A stretch of 23,006 nt of DNA from Opitutia bacterium. GTDB taxonomy: Bacteria; Verrucomicrobiota; Verrucomicrobiia; Opitutales; Seribacteraceae. The notes under the pieces are model-generated. The model saw only the letters and a program-made list of their open reading frames with translations, did not search any database and was not told the DNA's origin. Location: positions 1 through 23,006 of the forward strand of contig NZLE01000058.1 in NCBI GenBank assembly GCA_002692605.1, written 5' to 3'. Shown here in pieces: positions 7,793 through 13,826 of the stretch; position 1 is the stretch's first letter; the number at the start of each line of letters is the position of its first letter. The position numbers and the translations under genes were made by a program.

Positions 7793-8104
7793 CTAGGAGA
7801 TCTGATCGAGATCCAATTTATCAAGACCATTCTTCATCTCCTTGCCCGCCTTGAACTTGACCACCGCCCTTCGTGGAATCATCACGTCGGTTTCCGGTTG
7901 GTTTGGATTGCGACCCACCCGGGCTTTGCGAACCTGAACCTCGAAGACACCGAAATTTCGAAGTTCGACGTTCTTGCCTTTGGTCAAAGCCCCGCAAATG
8001 GTGTCGAGAGTCTTTTGCACGACGTCGGTCACGTCCTTGTGGTTGTAGTCGGTGCTTTCGTAAATTTTCTGAACGATTTCTCTTTTGGTTAGGTTGTTGG
8101 ACAT
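7793..8104 (-). CDS. HU/IHF-family DNA-binding protein
   Basis: This nucleoid-associated protein of 103 residues bends DNA as a dimer. The N-terminal helical half is NLTKREIVQKIYESTDYNHKD followed by VQKTLDTI. The beta-arm region contains ELRNFGVFEV, the DNA-intercalating turn GRNPNQPE, and IPRRAVVKFKAGKEMK. The NPNQPE turn and PRRAVVKFKAGKEMK resemble IHF/HU proteins equally, so I do not choose between hup and ihf. A short acidic tail (LDKLDLDQIS) extends beyond the usual 90-95 residues. It is the first gene of the seven-gene minus-strand run, facing the ClpX-like gene across a 107-base regulatory gap. Its ATG has no Shine-Dalgarno sequence. Confidence 0.95.
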   Translation of the reverse strand: MSNNLTKREIVQKIYESTDYNHKDVTDVVQKTLDTICGALTKGKNVELRNFGVFEVQVRKARVGRNPNQPETDVMIPRRAVVKFKAGKEMKNGLDKLDLDQIS

Positions 8105-8119
8105 GGCGGGGAATCTGTT

Positions 8120-8133
8120 TGAAAGCGCTTGGC
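8120..8133. promoter_or_regulatory. LacI-family-like palindromic site (candidate operator)
   Basis: TGAAAGCGCTTGGC contains the perfect palindrome AAGCGCTT (8123-8130) and matches 12 of 14 positions of the CcpA/LacI-type consensus TGWAARCGYTWNCW, failing at the last two. It lies in the divergent gap, 16 bases upstream of the HU-like start, where a bound regulator could block the HU-hisS run. It could be chance. Confidence 0.2.
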
Positions 8134-8165
8134 GATGGGGTTAAGGTGTTATTTGAATAATTTCA

Positions 8166-8194
8166 TAAATTCCCAACCAACAAGAACCTGTCAA
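8166..8194 (-). promoter_or_regulatory. Candidate promoter for the HU-hisS-yaeI-aat-queF-kdsA-rsmG run
   Basis: On the minus strand, a perfect TTGACA (8194-8189) is followed after 17 bases by AATTTA (8171-8166), or after 18 by ATTTAT. The -35 is consensus and the -10 is only moderate. It lies about 62 bases upstream of the HU-like start in the only sizeable non-coding gap of this region. A weak plus-strand pair (TTGAAA 8119-8124, TAAGGT 8142-8147) could serve the ClpX-like gene. Confidence 0.35.
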
Positions 8195-8211
8195 ACTCAA
8201 TTTCATTTTTC

Positions 8212-9837
8212 ATGAGTAAGAAAGAGGACGACAATCCCCTCGAAGAAATCCAAAAGCAGTTACGCGACTTGCTTAGTAACAAAAACGTACAGGTGGCATT
8301 TGCCCCATTTATGCAGGGTATGAAGAACGATGAGGAGCCCAAACAGGAGGCTTCCGGAGACCCATCCACGGAAGACCCAACCCCCACGCGGGACGAGCAG
8401 CTCGAGGGTATTCAGGCCTTTGATCGCAAACCAAAGGAGATCCGAGACTATTTGGATCGATTTGTGATCAAGCAGGAACAGGCCAAACGAGTTTTGTCGG
8501 TGGCAGTCTGCGATCATTACAACCACGTCAGGCGCTGTCTGGAGGATGCCAATCGAATTCATTCCGAATACGTGAAGCCAAACGTTCTCCTTCTTGGACC
8601 TACCGGAGTGGGTAAGACCTTTCTAATGCGCAACGTCGCAAAATTGATTGGCGTGCCATTCGTTAAGGCGGATGCGACCAAGTTTTCGGAGACCGGATAC
8701 GTCGGATATGACGTCGATGATTTGGTTCGTGACTTGGTCAAGGCCGCGGAGGGGGACGTTGAATTGGCCCAGTACGGTATCATCTACGTAGATGAAATCG
8801 ACAAAATCGCCTCCGAAGCCTCCCGTTCCGGTCGAGACGTTTCCGGACGCGGAGTTCAGATCAACTTGCTTAAGTTGATGGAGGAAACCGAAGTGAGCTT
8901 GCACTCGCCGCAGGATATGATGGGGCAGATGAAGGCTTTCATGGATATGCAAAAGGGTGGAAAGCCGAGCAAAACCAGCATTTCAACCAAGAACATTCTC
9001 TTCATTGTGAGCGGAGCATTCGATCAGCTTGCGGAAAACGTTCGGAAGAGACTCGACTTGAACCGAATTGGCTTCGGGTCCGCGGAGGAAGAGGAGTCCT
9101 CCAAGATGCCGGTTTCGAATTTTCTTTCCAAAGCGGAGACCCGGGACTTCATTGACTATGGATTCGAGCCCGAATTCGTGGGCAGGCTTCCCGTGCGGGT
9201 CGCTTGTGACGAACTGACCAAGGATGATCTTGCCGATATCTTGCGGTCTTCGGAAGGCAACGTCTTGGAGCAATACCGGAATGACTTCGATGGATATGGA
9301 ATCAAATTCCAACTGTCCGATTCGGCGGTTGAAAAAATTGCCGAGCAAGCGGCGGAAGAAAAGACCGGAGCCCGGGGGCTGGTGACCGTCCTGGAACGAA
9401 CCTTTAGGGATTTCAAGTTCGAACTGCCTTCCACCCCGATTCGCACTTTTTCGGTGGATGAGAAAACCATTGAAAACCCCGGTCCGAGCTTATCGGCATT
9501 GCTCGAGGAAAATCGCGACCAACTGGATGATTCAATGATGGAGGACATCGATCGATTTTCGGAATTCTTCAAGCGGGAGTATGGTTTCCATTTGAAATTC
9601 AGAAAACCTGCGAAAGTCGCCTTGGTGAAGCAGGCAATCTCGGAAAACCGTTCCGTTCGCGCGATCTGCGAAAAGAAATTTTCCGATTTTGAGCATGGAT
9701 TGACCATCATATCCCAGCGCACCGGTAAAAAAGATTTCTCAATCGACAAGAAGACGGTGGAAGATCCCGACAAGGAACTGTCTCGATGGGTGGTCGAAAG
9801 CTTCGAAAAAGCGGATTCCTCAAGTGAACGGACCTGA
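8212..9837 (+). CDS. ClpX-like AAA+ unfoldase with duplicated small domain and no zinc domain
   Basis: A 541-residue AAA+ ATPase of the ClpX type. Visible are Walker A GPTGVGKT (129-136), pore loop GYVGYD (162-167), Walker B IIYVDEIDKIA (190-200), an IGFG loop (286-289) like the ClpP-docking loop of ClpX, EFVGRLPV with a probable Arg finger (Arg325), and sensor 2 GARGL (386-390). The N-terminal 70 residues are acidic and low in complexity and lack the Cys4 zinc-binding domain of ClpX. The region after MEETEVSLHS, where ClpX has its RKH loop, is a Met/Gln/Lys-rich insert. After the small domain (about 362-423), a second copy-like segment (457-519) follows with the sensor 2 motif lost. It probably unfolds substrates for ClpP. 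No clpP is nearby. There is no Shine-Dalgarno sequence. The last 14 bases overlap ubiE. It is unlikely to be the only ClpX of the cell. Confidence 0.85.
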   Translation: MSKKEDDNPLEEIQKQLRDLLSNKNVQVAFAPFMQGMKNDEEPKQEASGDPSTEDPTPTRDEQLEGIQAFDRKPKEIRDYLDRFVIKQEQAKRVLSVAVCDHYNHVRRCLEDANRIHSEYVKPNVLLLGPTGVGKTFLMRNVAKLIGVPFVKADATKFSETGYVGYDVDDLVRDLVKAAEGDVELAQYGIIYVDEIDKIASEASRSGRDVSGRGVQINLLKLMEETEVSLHSPQDMMGQMKAFMDMQKGGKPSKTSISTKNILFIVSGAFDQLAENVRKRLDLNRIGFGSAEEEESSKMPVSNFLSKAETRDFIDYGFEPEFVGRLPVRVACDELTKDDLADILRSSEGNVLEQYRNDFDGYGIKFQLSDSAVEKIAEQAAEEKTGARGLVTVLERTFRDFKFELPSTPIRTFSVDEKTIENPGPSLSALLEENRDQLDDSMMEDIDRFSEFFKREYGFHLKFRKPAKVALVKQAISENRSVRAICEKKFSDFEHGLTIISQRTGKKDFSIDKKTVEDPDKELSRWVVESFEKADSSSERT

Positions 9838-10540
9838 TCCTTCCGCGGTCCGGGCTACCTTTACCAGTGTTGCCCCGCGTTACGATCTTGCCAACCATTT
9901 GTTGTCGGGCGGGATCGATTTCCATTGGCGGAACAAATTGGTGAGCCAAGCCCGCAAAGGAAGTTGCAGGGAAGTTCTCGACTTGGCCACGGGAAGCGGA
10001 GACGTAGCCTTGGCCTTGCGAAGAAACTTGCCCGCCGAAAGTCGGATTACCGGGCTTGATTTCTGCGAACCCATGCTTGAGCGGGCCAAACAAAAGCGGG
10101 ACCAACTTAATTTGCCCGAAGATCAAAACCCCTTTCTTGTGGGAGATTGTCTGGATTTGCCTTTCCCGGAAGACTCATTTGATTTGCTCACCATCGCCTT
10201 CGGTCTGCGCAACCTCGCGGACCGGGCTCTCGGACTTTCGGAAATGCTGCGGGTTCTTAAGCCGGGAGGTCGGTTGATTGTCTTGGAATTCACTCAACCC
10301 TATTTTTGGTTCAGTCCCTTCTATTATTTGTACCTAAAGGGATTTCTCCCCTGGATGGCTCGTCTGGTGACCGGCGACAAGGACGCATACCTTTATCTGG
10401 GGTCGAGCATTTCCTCCTTTCCGGACCGGCCCGCCTTGACGAGGGAATTGGAGCAGGCGGGTTTTTCTGAAGTTCGGGCCACCCCCATGACTTTTTCGAT
10501 CGTCGCTCTGCACTATGGAGAAAAGCCCGAGCTTCTCTAA
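9824..10540 (+). CDS. ubiE: Demethylmenaquinone/ubiquinone C-methyltransferase
   Basis: UbiE/MenG performs the SAM-dependent C-methylation in quinone biosynthesis. I expect menaquinone here, but the sequence does not decide. The protein has 238 residues. Family marks are VRATFTSVAPRYDLANHLLS, the SAM motif LDLATGSGDVALAL, GLDFCEPMLERAK, the AFGLRNLADR block, RLIVLEFTQP and the C-terminal YLGSSISSFP. The start is a GTG at 9824 inside the end of the ClpX-like gene (14-base overlap), the first codon that keeps the conserved N-terminus, so the pair is probably co-transcribed. The stop TAA is interlocked with the TAG of convergent yyaL in CTAA. The symbol menG is equally valid. Confidence 0.93.
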   Translation: MNGPDPSAVRATFTSVAPRYDLANHLLSGGIDFHWRNKLVSQARKGSCREVLDLATGSGDVALALRRNLPAESRITGLDFCEPMLERAKQKRDQLNLPEDQNPFLVGDCLDLPFPEDSFDLLTIAFGLRNLADRALGLSEMLRVLKPGGRLIVLEFTQPYFWFSPFYYLYLKGFLPWMARLVTGDKDAYLYLGSSISSFPDRPALTRELEQAGFSEVRATPMTFSIVALHYGEKPELL

Positions 10541-12822
10541 GGTTTGGACTGTAAGAGTTGTTCGGACAGGGCTTCGGGTTGGGTCTGAGGAAATTGGCAG
10601 GTTTGGTTTTGGCAGACGTAAACGGTTGCCTGACCGTTGATTTGCACATGGTTCTCGACAAAAGGGGCAACCGTGAGAATCGGATCGTCCGAATCATCCG
10701 AAGCACGGTTCAACAGGACTTTCGCCGGTAGGAATCTCTGGTTAACGGTTCTCAGGAGCGATTGCGTTTGTTGAGTTTGGGGAGATCCGCAAACCACGAT
10801 CTCCAAAGCCGGAGCCAGTTCGAAATCCAAGGCTTGAAGAAGAACCTCGGCGCCTTGTGGGTTTTTTTGAAGAAATCCGGCAAAGGCGGAAAAAAGGGAA
10901 TGAGCGCATTCCCGGTAGGTCGAGTCTCCGGTGAACTTGGAGAGCCTTACCAAGTTCAGAGCCATCACCGAATTGCCCGAGGGAATCGCTCCATCATAGA
11001 TTTCCTTGGCTCGTACCAAGAGCGGTTCTCTATCCTCCGCAGTCAGAAAAAATCCTCCGTTTTCCCGGTCTTCGAACAGGGAGCGGGTGGTGTCGGTCAA
11101 TGCCTTGGCTTCGATGAGGTACTCGCTTGCCAAGGTTGCTTCGTAGAGATCGAGCAAACCCTGAGAGAAAAAGGCATAGTCTTCGAGATGCGCGGGAAGT
11201 CCGGCCTTTCCCAGTCTCCATCTTTTAAGCAAGTGACCTTCGTCTGTCTTCAAGTTGGTCAGACAAAAATCGGCGGCCTCGCGGGCGATGGCAAGGTAAC
11301 TCTCATCACCCAATGCGCGGGCAGTCCGGGCAAAGGCGGAAATCATCAAGCCATTCCAATCGGTCAGTACCTTGTCGTCCTTTTGCGGAGGAATGCGTTT
11401 TTTCCGGGCTTGGAAAAGCTTTTCTCTGAGCTTTTGCAAACGACGCGCAAACTCGACTTCGCTTTCTCCACGCTCCTTCGCGATCTCCCCAATCGGTCGA
11501 TCCAAGTGAGGAATGTTTGCTCCCGTTTTTTCCCGGCTTGCCTCATCCAAAAAATTTCCTTCAGGCTCAAAACCATACAACTCTCCGAGCCATTCCGCAT
11601 CTTCTTTTCCCAAAACCTCGCGCAGTTGTTCTTCCGTCCAGACGTAGAACTTTCCTTCCTCCCCCTCGCTGTCCGCATCCTCCGCGGAATAAAACCCTCC
11701 CGCTTCCGAAGTCAGATTGCGAGCTACGTAGTTCAAGGTGTCCCGACAGGCTTGAAGATACGAATCGTCTCCGGTAACCTGATGGCATTCGAGATTGGCG
11801 ATGGCAAAGAGGGCCTGATCGTAAAGCATCTTCTCAAAGTGTGGAGCCAACCATTCGGCATCCGTCGAATAGCGGTGGATACCCAATCCGATTTGGTCGT
11901 AGACCCCACCCAAGCGAATTTCTCGAAGGGTCTTCTCCACCATTTCCAAGGCATGCGGTTCCCCGGTTCTATGATGGTAACGAAGCAGGAAACTCAGGGA
12001 GTGGCAGGTAGGAAACTTGGGTTGACTGCCGAATCCACCGTGTTCCCGGTCGAAAGTCCCGTCGAGCTTTTCGTAGCACCGAGTCAGGTAGCTCGCGTTT
12101 AGGTCTCCGCCCGCATGCCCCTCCTGCATTTCGTGAAGGCTCTTGATGATGGCTTCTCCGACTTCCTCCGCCTTTTCCCTTTGCTCCTTCCAAACCCCGG
12201 CAAAATGAGGAACCAATTGCAGCATCGAGGATTTGGGAAAATAGGTTCCTGCAAAGAAGGGGACTTTTTCGGGAGACAGGATTACGGTCATGGGCCAACC
12301 TCCCCGACCGGTCATCATTTGCGTGACCGACATGTAGACGTGATCGACGTCCGGACGTTCCTCACGGTCCACCTTGATACAGACGTACGATTGGTTTAGG
12401 AGTTCGGCGACCTTTTCATCCTCGAAGGATTCGCGTTCCATGACGTGGCACCAGTGACAGGTTGTATATCCAATGGAAAGAAAGACCGGTTTGTCCTCTT
12501 TCTTGGCCAAAGCGAATGCCTCTTCTCCCCAGGGAAACCAGTCAATTGGGTTACGGGCATGCTGGAGCAGGTATGGACTGCTTTCAAAGACCAGTCGGTT
12601 GAATTCCTCCCCACCGTTTTCGGGAAGTTGCCCGATCGCATCCGGAGAGGGAAGAGGGAGTCTTCCCCGGTGCTGATTCGCCGTCAATTCAGCGAACGGG
12701 TCGTTTCGTTGCAGGTTTTCCACGTTTCCCGATGAATTCTCAGTCTCGGAGCATGCCCATGGGACGGAGAAAGAGATATACAGAATAACCTTTGTGAAAC
12801 CTTTGCGAAATCCATCAGGCAT
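10537..12822 (-). CDS. yyaL: YyaL/SPATA20-type thioredoxin-fold protein with glycosidase-like barrel
   Basis: A large conserved protein of the DUF255 family, whose biochemical role is unsettled. The thioredoxin-like N-terminal domain follows NRLVFESSPYLLQHARNPIDW and has IGYTTCHWCHVMERESF (CHWC at mature-frame residues 122-125), then KVDREERPDVDHVYM. The rest is an (alpha/alpha)6-barrel region like N-acylglucosamine 2-epimerases: GGVYDQIGLGIHRYSTD, PHFEKMLYDQA, AEDADSEGEEGKFYVWT and LTDWNGLMISAFA. The frame continues upstream to 12939, but that part lies in pfkB. I choose the ATG at 12822 (MPDGFRKGF), 31 bases after pfkB, with GGAG 10 bases upstream. This gives 761 residues and exposes a signal-like hydrophobic stretch (VILYISFSVPWA), so it may be exported, which is unusual for the family. 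It is the last gene of the nine-gene run. Confidence 0.93.
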   Translation of the reverse strand: MPDGFRKGFTKVILYISFSVPWACSETENSSGNVENLQRNDPFAELTANQHRGRLPLPSPDAIGQLPENGGEEFNRLVFESSPYLLQHARNPIDWFPWGEEAFALAKKEDKPVFLSIGYTTCHWCHVMERESFEDEKVAELLNQSYVCIKVDREERPDVDHVYMSVTQMMTGRGGWPMTVILSPEKVPFFAGTYFPKSSMLQLVPHFAGVWKEQREKAEEVGEAIIKSLHEMQEGHAGGDLNASYLTRCYEKLDGTFDREHGGFGSQPKFPTCHSLSFLLRYHHRTGEPHALEMVEKTLREIRLGGVYDQIGLGIHRYSTDAEWLAPHFEKMLYDQALFAIANLECHQVTGDDSYLQACRDTLNYVARNLTSEAGGFYSAEDADSEGEEGKFYVWTEEQLREVLGKEDAEWLGELYGFEPEGNFLDEASREKTGANIPHLDRPIGEIAKERGESEVEFARRLQKLREKLFQARKKRIPPQKDDKVLTDWNGLMISAFARTARALGDESYLAIAREAADFCLTNLKTDEGHLLKRWRLGKAGLPAHLEDYAFFSQGLLDLYEATLASEYLIEAKALTDTTRSLFEDRENGGFFLTAEDREPLLVRAKEIYDGAIPSGNSVMALNLVRLSKFTGDSTYRECAHSLFSAFAGFLQKNPQGAEVLLQALDFELAPALEIVVCGSPQTQQTQSLLRTVNQRFLPAKVLLNRASDDSDDPILTVAPFVENHVQINGQATVYVCQNQTCQFPQTQPEALSEQLLQSKP

Positions 12823-12832
12823 GGGAATCACT

Positions 12833-12836
12833 CTCC
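12833..12836 (-). promoter_or_regulatory. Ribosome-binding site supporting the yyaL start at 12822
   Basis: GGAG on the minus strand lies 10 bases before the ATG at 12822. It favours this internal start over the upstream ATG at 12939, which falls within the coding region of pfkB. Confidence 0.4.
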
Positions 12837-12853
12837 ACCGGAAACGAACTTTT

Positions 12854-13795
12854 TCAGTTCGGAGAGATGAGGTCGGACAGACTTTGCGCTCTTTCCCGAA
12901 TGGCTTGAACTCCTGCGGATTCGAGACGATCACAACCAAAGGCTTCCACGGTCAGACTTGCCGTACAGGTGGCGTAGATCATCGCTTCCTTAATTGCTCG
13001 GAAGTCGGAATTTCCTCTCGAAGCCAAACGTCCGATCAAGGCTCCGGCAAAGGAATCCCCCGCACCCGTAGGGTCACGCAGTTCGGTGACCGGGTAGGCG
13101 GGCAAGGCAAACGTACCTTCCTCGTGAAAGAGGATCGCTCCATGTTCCCCCTTTTTCACAATTACGGATTCGGGTCCCATTTCACGAAGTTTCCGTCCTG
13201 CCAGTATGACGTTGGATTCCCCGGTCAGGTCTTCGGCTTCGGAATCGTTGATCACGAAAAGATTGACCTTTTTTATCAGTCTGAGCAGAGCGTCTTTCTC
13301 GACCTCGATCCACAGATCGATGGTGTCGGCAAGTACGTAGGCGTCGCCACTCAATTGATCGAGTACGTGCATTTGCAGAGCGGGATGGATGTTTCCCAAG
13401 AGTACGTAATTCGAGTCGAGGTAGGAGGAGGGGAGGTCGGGACGGAAGTGTTCGAAGACGTTCAACTGAATGTCGAGGGTATCTCGGCGGTTGAAGTTCT
13501 CATGGTATTTCCCTTTCCAAAAGAAAGTGGGTCCGGACTCGTCCCTTTGCACTCCTTCGAGATCGATGCCTCGCGAACGCAAACGCTCCAAATGTTCTTC
13601 TCCGAAATCATTCCCAATGACTCCCACCATACGGACTTGAGCGTAGTAACTTGCGGCCAGCGAGCAGTAGGATGCGGCTCCTCCAAGGATTCTTTCCTTC
13701 TCCCCAAAGGGGGTGATGACGTTGTCAAAGGCAACCGAACCCACCACCAGAAGCGGTTGGGGCTCGGAAGAGTCGGATTCGATGCGTTCTACCAT
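12854..13795 (-). CDS. PfkB-family carbohydrate kinase
   Basis: A ribokinase/PfkB-type sugar or nucleoside kinase of 313 residues. The glycine-rich substrate loop ILGGAASYCSLAAS (36-49) and the C-terminal signature RDPTGAGDSFAGALIG (240-255, catalytic Asp247 and anion hole GAGD) are intact. VINDSEAEDLTGE and VIVKKGEHGAI fit the family. The substrate cannot be read from the sequence; ribose, adenosine, fructose or 2-keto-3-deoxygluconate are all used by relatives. A KDPG aldolase gene lies in the same run, which makes 2-keto-3-deoxygluconate a fair but unproven guess. AGGA lies 7 bases before the ATG. It is 31 bases from each neighbour. A 370-residue frame on the other strand is a shadow. Confidence 0.93.
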   Translation of the reverse strand: MVERIESDSSEPQPLLVVGSVAFDNVITPFGEKERILGGAASYCSLAASYYAQVRMVGVIGNDFGEEHLERLRSRGIDLEGVQRDESGPTFFWKGKYHENFNRRDTLDIQLNVFEHFRPDLPSSYLDSNYVLLGNIHPALQMHVLDQLSGDAYVLADTIDLWIEVEKDALLRLIKKVNLFVINDSEAEDLTGESNVILAGRKLREMGPESVIVKKGEHGAILFHEEGTFALPAYPVTELRDPTGAGDSFAGALIGRLASRGNSDFRAIKEAMIYATCTASLTVEAFGCDRLESAGVQAIRERAQSLSDLISPN

Positions 13796-13826
13796 GACGT
13801 CATCCTAGTCGAAGGACGGTTGACGA

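Noticed and set aside
10762..12102. 446-codon open frame on the plus strand opposite yyaL
   Set aside because: It lies wholly antisense to a well-conserved YyaL protein, has no recognisable domain, and its composition follows the reverse complement of the yyaL codons. Long antisense frames recur across this window (12794-13906, 1948-2682, 754-1425).
12755..12775. Lipoprotein lipobox in the yyaL N-terminus (PWAC)
   Set aside because: The -3 position is Pro and -2 is Trp, which do not fit a lipobox. A plain signal peptide or anchor is more likely.
13795..13802. Palindrome TGACGTCA at the pfkB start
   Set aside because: It is an 8-bp palindrome built from ACGT, which is frequent here because of the NAC-GTN codon context. 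There is no second site and no positional logic.
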